Positions 16,956 to 24,323 of a stretch of DNA of 64,000 bases are shown one piece after another. The number at the start of each line of letters is the position of its first letter. Positions within the stretch are counted from its first letter, which is position 1. A program made the translations under genes and the position numbers. The notes beneath the pieces are model-generated. The model was given only the letters and a program-made list of their open reading frames with translations, was not told where the DNA came from and did not search any database. This DNA comes from GCA-003244245 sp963822695 (GTDB lineage: Bacteria; Actinomycetota; Actinomycetes; Mycobacteriales; Pseudonocardiaceae): positions 8,809-72,808 of the forward strand of contig CAWGJH010000014.1 in NCBI GenBank assembly GCA_963822695.1, in the 5' to 3' direction.

Positions 16956-18107
16956 GTGGTGTCAGCTGGGGTCTCGTTCACTTCTGTCGCCGTGGTCGGT
17001 GGCGGTGTCATCGGGCTGAGCTGCGCCTGGCGCGCCGCGTCCGCGGGGTTCGCGGTGACCGTGTACGACCCGGCGCCGGGATCGGGTGCGTCGCACGTCG
17101 CTGCTGGGATGCTCGCCCCGGTCACCGAGGCGGTGCCGGTGGAGCCAGCGGTATTCGCGCTGGGGGCGGCCGCACTGCGCCGCTGGCCGGACTTCGCCGC
17201 CGAGCTCGCGGCCGCCGGTGCCGACCCCGGGTTACGGACCGGAGGCACCCTCGTGGTTGCGCTGGACCCCGGCGACCGCGCCGAGCTGGATCGGATCGCC
17301 GAGCAACTGGCTCGGATGGGCCGCGCGGTGGAAGCGCTCTCCGGCCGGCAGGTGCGCCGTGTCGAGCCGTCGCTGGGCCCGCAGGTGTGCCGAGCGCTGT
17401 CGGTTCCGGGGGACCTGTCAGTTGACAACCGGGCGCTGCTGACCTCGCTGCTGGTGGCGTGCCGCGGCGCCGGGGTGACGTTTCAGGCCCAACGTTGCCT
17501 GCAGTTGCCGAGCGCGGACGTCGTCATCCTGGCCGCCGGTGTGCACAGCGCCGCGCTGCACCCCGCGCTGCACCGCGCGATCCGCCCGGTGAAAGGCGAG
17601 ATCCTGCGGCTGCGGTGCCGGCCGGGTACGTTGCCGCCGCCGTCGCGGACCGTCCGCGCGATCGTGGGTGGGCGCCACAGCTACCTGGTACCCCGCAATG
17701 GCGGGCGGCTGGTACTCGGAGCCACCCAGCGCGAGGTCGGGTTCGACACCGATGTCACCGCCGGTGCGGTGCGCGAGTTGCTCACCGCCGCCGAGCGGGT
17801 GCTGCCCGCGATGGCGGAGTACACCCTGGAGGAGGCGGTGGCGGGGCTGCGCCCGGGCAGCCCGGACAACCTGCCGGTGATCGGGGAGCTGGAGCCTGGT
17901 GTGCTCGTGGCGACCGGTCATTATCGGCACGGGATTCTGCTGGCACCGGTGACTGCTGAGGCGATTCTTGCGCTGTTGTGTGGGGAGGTTGTTCCGGGTG
18001 AAGTCGGGCCGGCTGCGCCGGCCCGACTTCACCCGGAACAACCCGTGAGTGGCGATGCGAGTCATGACTCGCATCGCCACTCACGGGTCGCGCGGAGCGC
18101 GACATGA
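16956..18107 (+). CDS. thiO: Glycine oxidase ThiO
   Basis: FAD-dependent glycine oxidase, 383 residues: supplies dehydroglycine for the thiazole ring. Seen are VAVVGGGVIGLSCAWRAASAG, GASHVAAGMLAPV, and the C-terminal GLRPGSPDNLPVIGEL plus GHYRHGILLAPVTA. The family end would be near LLCGEVVP. After that the frame runs through a 26-bp hairpin and a 46-bp palindrome, adding about 37 residues (ending HSRVARSAT) that are not expected in ThiO. The stop overlaps the thiS start as ATGA. The gene is under the TPP riboswitch just upstream. Confidence 0.95.
   Translation: MVSAGVSFTSVAVVGGGVIGLSCAWRAASAGFAVTVYDPAPGSGASHVAAGMLAPVTEAVPVEPAVFALGAAALRRWPDFAAELAAAGADPGLRTGGTLVVALDPGDRAELDRIAEQLARMGRAVEALSGRQVRRVEPSLGPQVCRALSVPGDLSVDNRALLTSLLVACRGAGVTFQAQRCLQLPSADVVILAAGVHSAALHPALHRAIRPVKGEILRLRCRPGTLPPPSRTVRAIVGGRHSYLVPRNGGRLVLGATQREVGFDTDVTAGAVRELLTAAERVLPAMAEYTLEEAVAGLRPGSPDNLPVIGELEPGVLVATGHYRHGILLAPVTAEAILALLCGEVVPGEVGPAAPARLHPEQPVSGDASHDSHRHSRVARSAT
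17988..18042. repeat. Perfect 26-bp inverted repeat inside the 3' end of thiO
   Basis: Arms 17988-18013 (begins GTTGTTCCGGGTGAAG) and 18017-18042 are exact complements around a TGC loop. It lies within the reading frame of thiO, directly before the thiS start, and directly abuts the 46-bp palindrome. It could act as an mRNA-stabilising or attenuating hairpin. Confidence 0.9.
18042..18087. repeat. 46-bp perfect palindrome, copy 1 of a dispersed element
   Basis: Exact palindrome beginning CCCGTGAGTGGCGATGCGAG and ending in its complement; the centre is GTCATGAC. A second copy lies at 27541-27586 with a different but still self-complementary centre (GCTATAGC). Both copies sit immediately after another hairpin at a gene 3' end. 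Confidence 0.92.
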
Positions 18108-18304
18108 CGATCACTGTGAACGGCCACCCCCGGGAACTCCCCCCCGGCGCCACGCTGGCCGACATGCTCAAGCGGCTATGCGTGCCGTCCCACGGTGTCG
18201 CGGTGGCCCTGGATGGCGCCGTGGTGCCGCGGGCGGCATGGCCCGGCACGGCATTGCGCGACGGCGCATCGATCGAGGTGTTGACCGCGGTGCAGGGAGG
18301 GTGA
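18104..18304 (+). CDS. thiS: Sulfur carrier protein ThiS
   Basis: ThiS, 66 residues, ubiquitin-like fold, ending in the required Gly-Gly (TAVQGG) that is adenylated and thiocarboxylated to donate sulfur to ThiG. Typical core: ITVNGHPRELPPGATLADML and VAVALDGAVVPRAAW. ATGA overlap with thiO and close junction with thiG place it in the riboswitch operon. The adenylating enzyme ThiF/MoeB is not in the window. Confidence 0.95.
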   Translation: MTITVNGHPRELPPGATLADMLKRLCVPSHGVAVALDGAVVPRAAWPGTALRDGASIEVLTAVQGG

Positions 18305-18309
18305 CGCAG

Positions 18310-19074
18310 ATGGCAGATGATCCGCTGGTCATCGCGGGGCGGGAGTTCGGCTCGCGGCTGATCCTGGGAACCGGGGGCGCGGGCAATCTCGTTGTTCTGG
18401 AACAGGCGTTGCTCGCCGCGCAGACCGAGCTCACCACGGTCGCGATCCGCCGGATGGACACCGGTGCGCGCACCGGTGTCCTCGACGTGCTGATGCGGCA
18501 CGGCATCGAACCGCTGCCCAACACCGCGGGCTGCCGCAGCGCCGCGGAGGCGGTACTCACCGCGCAGCTGGGCCGCGAAGCGCTGCAGACGTCCTGGGTC
18601 AAGCTCGAAGTCGTCGCCGACGACCGTACCCTGCTGCCTGATCCGATCGAGCTGCTCGACGCCGCCGAGCAGCTCGTCGACGACGGCTTCACCGTGCTGC
18701 CCTACACCAACGACGACCCGGTGCTGGCTCGCCGGTTGGCTGACGCGGGCTGCGCGGTGGTGATGCCGCTGGGCTCGCCGATCGGCAGCGGGCTGGGCAT
18801 CCGCAATCCGCACAACATCGAGATGATCGTGGCGCAGGCCCCGGTGCCGGTCATCCTCGACGCCGGGATCGGCACCGCCTCGGAGGCCGCCCTCGCGATG
18901 GAGCTTGGCTGCGACGCGGTGCTGCTGGCCAGCGCGGTGACCCGGGCCGACGACCCGCCGCGGATGGCCGAAGCGATGCGGATGGCCGTGCAGGCGGGCC
19001 GGCATGCCCGGCTGGCCGGCCGGATCCCGCAACGGTTCTGGGCCCGGGCCTCCAGCCCCCACCGCGACCCTTAA
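18310..19074 (+). CDS. thiG: Thiazole synthase ThiG
   Basis: ThiG, 254 residues: condenses DXP, dehydroglycine and ThiS-thiocarboxylate into the thiazole. Visible: FGSRLILGTGGAGN, TVAIRRMD, LPNTAGCRSAAEAV, the catalytic-Lys region WVKLEVVADDRTLLPD, and GSGLGIRNP followed by VPVILDAGIGTASEAALAMELG. ATG 18310 has GGGAGG at 8-base spacing; a GTG at 18301 overlapping the thiS stop would add three residues. Last gene of the operon; its end overlaps a convergent small gene by 4 bp. Confidence 0.95.
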   Translation: MADDPLVIAGREFGSRLILGTGGAGNLVVLEQALLAAQTELTTVAIRRMDTGARTGVLDVLMRHGIEPLPNTAGCRSAAEAVLTAQLGREALQTSWVKLEVVADDRTLLPDPIELLDAAEQLVDDGFTVLPYTNDDPVLARRLADAGCAVVMPLGSPIGSGLGIRNPHNIEMIVAQAPVPVILDAGIGTASEAALAMELGCDAVLLASAVTRADDPPRMAEAMRMAVQAGRHARLAGRIPQRFWARASSPHRDP

Positions 19075-19328
19075 CCCTCACGACGGGAAGCAGAGGGGTA
19101 AACTGCTGGCGCTTTCTTTGCGTATTCGGCCAGTAGTCGCATCAGTCGCGCCGCCCCCGGGGGGTCCACGATCAGGTGCACCGGCAGCAGTCCGCCGGGA
19201 ATACTGATTGTCAGCAGTTTTCCGGTGTCTTTGATGATCTCCGCTGTTGCGTTGTCTGTTACTTTGGCTCCCACCAGCATCGGTTCATACCCCACTTCGC
19301 GGATTGCGTGGACAATGGTGGAAGGCAT
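19071..19328 (-). CDS. Hypothetical protein (85 aa)
   Basis: Small acidic-to-neutral protein with no recognised family. It has the segments AIREVGYEPMLVGAKVT and LLTISIPGGLLPVHLIVDPP, a plausible alpha/beta layout, and a polar tail. The ATG at 19328 lies 71 bp after another small minus-strand gene. Together they lie divergent from an XRE regulator, an arrangement common for actinomycete regulator/small-protein pairs, but no DUF397 signature is visible. Confidence 0.5.
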   Translation of the reverse strand: MPSTIVHAIREVGYEPMLVGAKVTDNATAEIIKDTGKLLTISIPGGLLPVHLIVDPPGAARLMRLLAEYAKKAPAVYPSASRREG

Positions 19329-19399
19329 CGGGGCTGGCGGCTCTGGGTGGCAGCACCCGCCCCGATGCCGGTCCTTGGGGCGTGGTCGTTATCCCGGGT

Positions 19400-19645
19400 T
19401 CAGCGCAGCCACACGGTCAGCAGGTCGCACAGCGTCGTGACCCCTTCCTCGTCGAGGGAGATCACGCACGAGCCGGTGACCTGGGGGTCGAGCACGATCG
19501 TCCCGTCGCGCTTGCTCACCACCAGATTGGTGACATCCACCGTGCCCCGGTCCAGCTGACATACTGCCGGGATCGCCTTGCGGCGCTGGCCGCTCGGATG
19601 CTCGCCCTGGCCGGGCCCAGACGGATTACGTTGCTCGATTGTCAC
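19400..19645 (-). CDS. Hypothetical protein (81 aa), divergent from XRE gene
   Basis: Small protein of unknown function. The start at GTG 19645 is set by GAGGAGG seven bases before it. The sequence has a polar N-terminus (TIEQRNPSGPGQGEHPSGQR), then TVDVTNLVVSKRDGTIVLDP and VISLDEEGVTTLCDLLTVWLR. It is divergent from the XRE regulator 107 bp away, so a regulator/partner pair is possible. I do not recognise the family. Confidence 0.6.
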   Translation of the reverse strand: MTIEQRNPSGPGQGEHPSGQRRKAIPAVCQLDRGTVDVTNLVVSKRDGTIVLDPQVTGSCVISLDEEGVTTLCDLLTVWLR

Positions 19646-19751
19646 GCTCGTCCTCCTCGAATGGTCACCTCTCCGGGTGTCAGGCTCTGCCACCTGCTGC
19701 TAGTCTGATCGACACGGACCACCAAGAGAAGGGCTCGGAGGTTCACAAGCG

Positions 19752-20462
19752 TTGACAGCAATGACGGTCGGAGAAGCACTGAGGGCGGCTCGGGACGCTG
19801 CCGGCCTCAGCTTGTCCGTGATGGCTACCCGCACGCACTACAGCAAGCCTTACCTCAGTATGGTGGAGACTAGCAAACGAGCTGCGACCACAGATGTGGT
19901 CAAGGCGTACGAAAGAGTGCTCGGCATAGGCCAGTTGGGCGACAATGTGAACCGCAGGGGCTTCTTCGAGGTATCCAGTCTTGTCTCCGGGAATACTAAA
20001 TTAGCTACTGAGCTAGCGGCCAGCATCGCAGGCAACGACCCTGGCCCACTTGCCACAGTCCAGACCACGCACGGCACCGACCTTGCGATAGCGACTCTGG
20101 CTGATCGTGGCACAGTGGCGCACCTACGACGGTGGTTGGATGACGGCGATGATCCCGTCCTGCGTGTGAATGCCGCCGGAATCCTCGCCAAGCTTCCCGG
20201 ACAGCTCGAAGCATCCCACGTGATTGCAGCTCTCGGCCGAGACCCCGACGTTCGTAGCCGCTACATGACCGCCGTAGTCGCACGTGTCTGCGGCTTAGAC
20301 TGGCCAGTCGCCGCGCAGCTCACTGAAAATCCTGCTGGTTTTCCACAGCCCGTTCTGGTGGCCCAGAGGTTCGCCCGTGAGGCGATCAGCGACCGCGACG
20401 CTGGTGCGCGATGGTGTGCCGCTGCAATGCTGCAAGCGCTCAGTCCCATGATGGGAAGGTAG
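19752..20462 (+). CDS. XRE-family HTH regulator with HEAT-like C-terminus
   Basis: 236 residues. The N-terminal helix-turn-helix reads VGEALRAARDAAGLSLSVMA then THYSKPYLSMVETSKR; the rest is helical with repeats such as RVNAAGILAKLPGQLEASHV and RDPDVRSRYMTAVVARV that resemble HEAT/armadillo units. The TTG at 19752 has GGAGG ten bases upstream; ATG 19761 is the alternative. It is followed after 3 bp by a DUF296 gene, so the two are probably co-expressed. Target is unknown. Confidence 0.8.
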   Translation: MTAMTVGEALRAARDAAGLSLSVMATRTHYSKPYLSMVETSKRAATTDVVKAYERVLGIGQLGDNVNRRGFFEVSSLVSGNTKLATELAASIAGNDPGPLATVQTTHGTDLAIATLADRGTVAHLRRWLDDGDDPVLRVNAAGILAKLPGQLEASHVIAALGRDPDVRSRYMTAVVARVCGLDWPVAAQLTENPAGFPQPVLVAQRFAREAISDRDAGARWCAAAMLQALSPMMGR

Positions 20463-20465
20463 CCC

Positions 20466-20795
20466 GTGGTTGTCATCGAGGTCCGCAATGCTGAGCTGAT
20501 GGAGACCGTGGTCAGGGAAACCAAGCGCCTCGATATCGCCAACGGGGCGATCGTCAGCCTGATCGGTGCTGTGGACAGCTTCACTATCTCTACCATGTCC
20601 AAATACGATGCCACCGAGGACGTCATCACCGACTACTCCCTACCGGCTGAGATGACGGGTACAGGTGAGATCACCAACGGCACGGTTCACATCCACGCTG
20701 TCATGGCCGTAGAAGGTGATCAAGCAGTCGCCGGTCACCTCCACCGCGCAGAGATCGGAACGTTCTTCGCCCGCGCCTACGTCATCCCCTGCTAG
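20466..20795 (+). CDS. PPC/DUF296-domain protein
   Basis: 109 residues matching the prokaryotic PPC (DUF296) fold: an N-terminal strand-rich part, IVSLIGAVDSFTISTM, and the conserved C-terminal block with clustered histidines, VHIHAVMAVEGDQAVAGHLH, ending IGTFFARAYVIPC. PPC proteins form trimers and in plants are joined to AT-hooks; bacterial roles are not settled. Here it follows an XRE regulator with HEAT-like repeats by 3 bp, so it may modify or sense for that regulator. Confidence 0.8.
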   Translation: MVVIEVRNAELMETVVRETKRLDIANGAIVSLIGAVDSFTISTMSKYDATEDVITDYSLPAEMTGTGEITNGTVHIHAVMAVEGDQAVAGHLHRAEIGTFFARAYVIPC

Positions 20796-20906
20796 CGCAC
20801 AACGAGGATGTCAGATTGGGTGCCGTAGCTGGTGAGGCGGCGCGTACCTCGTCAGCGCTCGGCTGACGGCCGCCGCACGGTTGGGTCGAGGAGAGGCGGG
20901 AAGCGC

Positions 20907-21122
20907 ATGGCTCGTCAATCCGAACACCTCACCGAACAGCAACGGACACTTGGCCGGTATGCGGCGGCCCTTCGGGAGGCAGTTGGTCTTGACCAGGAGG
21001 ATTCAGCCGTACCGTGCCCTGTTCACTGCACGACCGTGACACATGCCGAAGCAGCTACCGGATGTTGACTTCTGGGAGATAACAGATCGAGTTGTCGGCG
21101 CGAGCTGTGCTCTGATCGCCCG
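20907..21122 (+). pseudogene. Broken XRE-type HTH regulator
   Basis: Two frames together give the N-terminal domain of an actinomycete XRE regulator. From ATG 20907: EHLTEQQRTLGRYAAALREA and then GLDQEDSAV...TTVTHAEA. Near 21050 the frame shifts and continues as QLPDVDFWEITDRVVGAS and ALIARYD. Family members read HAEAGRQLPD across this point, so about 8 bases have been lost. The fragment ends where an unrelated minus-strand fragment begins (about 21123). Confidence 0.7.
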
Positions 21123-21569
21123 CTACGATTGCGCGCAGTCCAGCCACAGTGGAGCTGGGTTGGGGCCCGCCCAGCCGACCGGTTCGCCCAGCGCATCAAG
21201 GTTGAGGTCGCGCCACATCCGCAGGACTTGGGGTGAGGTCGTGTCGAACAGCTCGACCCGCATCGCGGGGCTGACTCGGCTGGCTGCCGACACCCAGTCC
21301 TGGTTGAAGCGGTGGATGAAGGCGGGTAGCGGTTCTCCGGATCGCGAACTGTTGCCGGTGTGGCCGTCGCGGGTGCGCGCGAACCGGCTCAGGTCGTTGC
21401 CGAGCGGGTGGGCTACCACATCACGGACCAGCCACGGTGCGCATGCGGTCGGTCGTCGCCACTTGTCGGGTTCTACATCCTTGAGCAGGTCGGTCAGTAT
21501 CGCGCGGTCGTGCTCGAACACCGGTCGGGCATCGATCTTCGGGCCGAATGGCGACTCCGACGCGACCAC
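21123..21569 (-). pseudogene. C-terminally truncated DinB/maleylpyruvate isomerase-family protein
   Basis: 148 residues corresponding to the N-terminal part of a mycothiol-dependent maleylpyruvate isomerase-like (TIGR03083/DinB-type) protein: DRAILTDLLKDVEPDKWRRP followed by ACAPWLVRDVVAHPLGND, and VELFDTTSPQVLRMWRDLN. Relatives continue about 100 residues past WAGPNPAP; here the frame stops at WLDCAQS exactly where the HTH remnant on the other strand begins. This looks like a recombination joint between two partial genes. Confidence 0.65.
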
Positions 21570-21665
21570 CTGGCTCTCGCATCATCCGGGCAGCCTGGCA
21601 GGTCGAGCACTTCCCGTAAGGCCGCACCAGTTGCTCTTGGGTTCGGGTAGTACCGTCCCGCCATC

Positions 21666-22637
21666 ATGAACGTGCCGCACCGTCTTTGCCTCACCGTTGC
21701 GCCGGTTCTCGCTTGCGCGGCGCTCACCATGGTCGGTTGTGGACGCTCAGACGTCGATTCGCCCGCGGTCCCGAAGGCCCTGGCGCAGCCGGTCGTTCGG
21801 GGTCCGTCCGCCAGCAGTGACGTGGCACCGCCACCGGCTGAGTGCCGTGGTGACGCGCGGTGGAGCTGTACCCAGCAGCAGCGGTTCGCCGCTGCCAGTG
21901 CCTACATCAGCCGGAAGGTCAGCGGCACGGGCTACCTGAGCGTGGTGTTCACCGATCGGCAGACCGGGTACGCCTGGCGATTCGGTCCGACGCAGCACGA
22001 GGGTTGGACGGCGTCCACTATCAAGCTCGCGATCGCCACCGACCTGCTGCGCCGGCAACGCGCCGGCCAGATCACGCTGACTGCCGCGGACCGGCACGAC
22101 ATGGCCACCATGCTCAACTTCTCCGACGAGCGTGCCTCTGACCGGCTGTGGACGAAATTCGGCGGCGACGACATGCTGGCCCGGTTTCGTAACCAGTACG
22201 GCATGACCAGCCTGCACTTCGTGCCCGGCTTCACCGCCAAGACATACTGGGGCTTCGTCAAGTGCACGACCGATGACCTGGCCGCCCTGATGAACTACGT
22301 CTTCGCCCAGGTCAACCTGGCTGACCGGGCTTACCTGGTCGGCGCGCTGCGCGGGGTGGCGCCCAACCAGCAGTGGGGGGTCTGGGCGGCCGGCCCCGCT
22401 CAACGGCCCGGAAACAAGGACGGCTGGTCCTACGAGACCGATCCCTACGGCAAGCACTGGGTCACGAACACCGTCGGCTTCGCCGGACCCGACGAGCGCT
22501 ACCTGATCACCGTCATGTACCAGGTAGCTCCCAGCGGCACACTGGACGGCGGCGTCCACACCGTCAGCGACGTCGTCGCCCTGCTCTTCGGTGTACCCAT
22601 CCCCGCTCATATCACGGTTCCGGCGCCCGACGGATAA
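21666..22637 (+). CDS. Beta-lactamase-fold serine hydrolase lipoprotein
   Basis: 323 residues. An N-terminal signal ends in the lipobox MVGCG (Cys25), followed by a Pro/Ser linker, so the mature protein is probably lipid-anchored outside the cell. The catalytic domain is class A beta-lactamase / PBP-like, with the SxxK motif in TASTIKLAIATDLL; the S-x-N and KTG equivalents are weak (LNFSDERASDR, VTNTVGFAG). Such actinomycete proteins are often annotated as hypothetical serine hydrolases. True beta-lactamase activity is not indicated. Confidence 0.8.
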   Translation: MNVPHRLCLTVAPVLACAALTMVGCGRSDVDSPAVPKALAQPVVRGPSASSDVAPPPAECRGDARWSCTQQQRFAAASAYISRKVSGTGYLSVVFTDRQTGYAWRFGPTQHEGWTASTIKLAIATDLLRRQRAGQITLTAADRHDMATMLNFSDERASDRLWTKFGGDDMLARFRNQYGMTSLHFVPGFTAKTYWGFVKCTTDDLAALMNYVFAQVNLADRAYLVGALRGVAPNQQWGVWAAGPAQRPGNKDGWSYETDPYGKHWVTNTVGFAGPDERYLITVMYQVAPSGTLDGGVHTVSDVVALLFGVPIPAHITVPAPDG

Positions 22638-22723
22638 GGAGCCGGGGCTCACGAAACCATTGGTCAGTGCACCCAGCGATGTGGTCCGCTGCGGGGGTGA
22701 CCCTCATTCGTGAGGAACCTGCC

Positions 22724-23424
22724 GTGCCCGACAGCGGCATCGGCGCGGTGCTGCTCAGCGCGCGCTCCCTAGCCGAGTACCGGGCCATGTTCGCGCTCTC
22801 CGATGCCGCCCCGCGTCGCCGACTGCTGGACTGCCCAGGCGGGGCCGCCAGCCTGACCGCGGAGGTCAACGCCGCCGGGGGGACGCTATGGCCTGCGACC
22901 CGGTCTACGCCCACACCAGCGCCGGCACGCTTGCCGCACACGCACAGGCCGACACTGACCGCGGCAACCGCTACGTCCGTGCCCACCCCGAGCAGTACCG
23001 GTGGAGCTTCTTCGCCGACCCTGAGGACCACCAGCGCTCCCGCAGCGCCGTGGTCGCACGCTTCACCGCTGATCGGCGAGCCCACCCCGAGCGCTACGTC
23101 CCCGGCGAGCTACCCCACCTGCCCTTCGCCGACAACGCGTTCGAGCTGACCCTGAGCTCGCACCTGCTGTTCAGCTACGCCGACCGCCTCGACCTCGCAT
23201 TCCATCGAAACGGCATCTTCGAACTCATGCGTGTCACCCGCGACGAGCTACGGATCTTTCCGCTCGTGGCCATGGGCGCCGTCGGCTATCCCTACCTCGA
23301 CCAGCTGCTCGCCCAACTCGCCGACCATGGCATCACCACCCAGGTGGCCGACGTTGACTACGAGTTCCAAGCCAGCGGCAACCAGATGCTCGTCTGCACA
23401 CACCGATCCGCCGATGCCTCGTAG
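22724..23424 (+). pseudogene. SAM-dependent methyltransferase, frameshifted in a poly-G run
   Basis: The N-terminal part lies in one frame from GTG 22724 (GAGGA at -8): LLSARSLAEYRAMFALSD followed by RRRLLDCPGGAASLTAEV, the SAM motif I. The rest lies in another frame from about 22885: MACDPVYAHTSAG to LVCTHRSADAS. Adding one G to the six-G run at 22877-22882 joins them as NAAGGDAMACDPVYA, the expected family sequence. It is thus a class I methyltransferase of about 233 residues broken by one base, either by slippage or sequencing error. Confidence 0.75.
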
Positions 23425-23438
23425 CCGCCCCTGCACGG

Positions 23439-24323
23439 TCATATGGATCCTTGTGCACCTTCCAGTCCGTCGGGACGGAGGCGCCAGAAGGGGGAGACTG
23501 GGCCTACGCCGGCGCCTAGTGGGTACGCGTGGGTTACCGCCTGCTGGATGTAGCGCTTGCCGTACCCGACCGCCGCGAGCATCGCGGTGCCGCGGGCCAG
23601 TGCCGAGGTGATCGCCGCGCTCAGGGCGTCCCCGCTACCGTGGGTGTGCGGGGTGGCTAGCCGGGGACCGGTGAACGCGGTGAACTCGCGGCCGTCGTAG
23701 AGCACATCCAGGCACTGTGAATTCTCCTGGGAATTCTCATAGGCGCCGGCTCGCAGGTGCCCACCCTTGATCAGGACCCACCGGGGGCCCAGCGCATGCA
23801 GCGCACGGGCAGCCTCGTACTGCTCCGCGTGGGAGCTGACGTCCATGCCGATGAGCAGCCGTACCTCGTCCAGGTTGGGGGTGACGAGGGTGGCGCGGGG
23901 GAGCAGTTCCGAGCGCAACACGGCCAGCGCATCGTCGGCCAGCAGCGGATCGCCGTGCATCGAGGCGGCCACCGGATCGACCACCAACGGCACCGCGTGG
24001 TAACGGCCGATGCCGACCTCGTCACACACCCCAGCCACCGCGCAAATGATCGCCGCGCTGGCCAGCATGCCGGTCTTGGCGGCGGCCACCCCGATGTCGG
24101 TCGCCACCGCCCGGACCTGGTCGGCCACCGTGGCCGGGGGGATCTCCACGATGCCGGTGACGCCTACCGAGTTCTGCACCGTCACCGCCGTGACCGCGAC
24201 GCAACCGTGCACGCCGCAGGCGGTGAACGTGCGCAGATCGGCCTGCAGGCCCGCCCCACCCCCGGAGTCCGACCCCGCGATGGTCAGCGCGACCGGAGGC
24301 CCAGTAGTAGGTACAACGCTCAC
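23439..24323 (-). CDS. thiD: Hydroxymethylpyrimidine(-phosphate) kinase ThiD
   Basis: ThiD, 294 residues: phosphorylates HMP-P to HMP-PP for ThiE. Motifs: VALTIAGSDSGGGAGLQADL, TAVTVQNSVGV, AAKTGMLAS, LVVDPVAASMHGDPLL, VTPNLDEVRLL and GSGDALSAAITSALARG with the catalytic Asp. The GTG start at 24323 overlaps the thiC stop (GTGA). It is under the riboswitch upstream of thiC. The DNA has a short repeat (GAATTCTC twice) giving NSQENSQ. Confidence 0.94.
   Translation of the reverse strand: MSVVPTTGPPVALTIAGSDSGGGAGLQADLRTFTACGVHGCVAVTAVTVQNSVGVTGIVEIPPATVADQVRAVATDIGVAAAKTGMLASAAIICAVAGVCDEVGIGRYHAVPLVVDPVAASMHGDPLLADDALAVLRSELLPRATLVTPNLDEVRLLIGMDVSSHAEQYEAARALHALGPRWVLIKGGHLRAGAYENSQENSQCLDVLYDGREFTAFTGPRLATPHTHGSGDALSAAITSALARGTAMLAAVGYGKRYIQQAVTHAYPLGAGVGPVSPFWRLRPDGLEGAQGSI

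Noticed and set aside
17782..19062. Long minus-strand frame of 426 codons across thiO, thiS and thiG
   Set aside because: It is antisense to three well-supported thiamine genes, has no family features, and exists because of high-GC codon bias.
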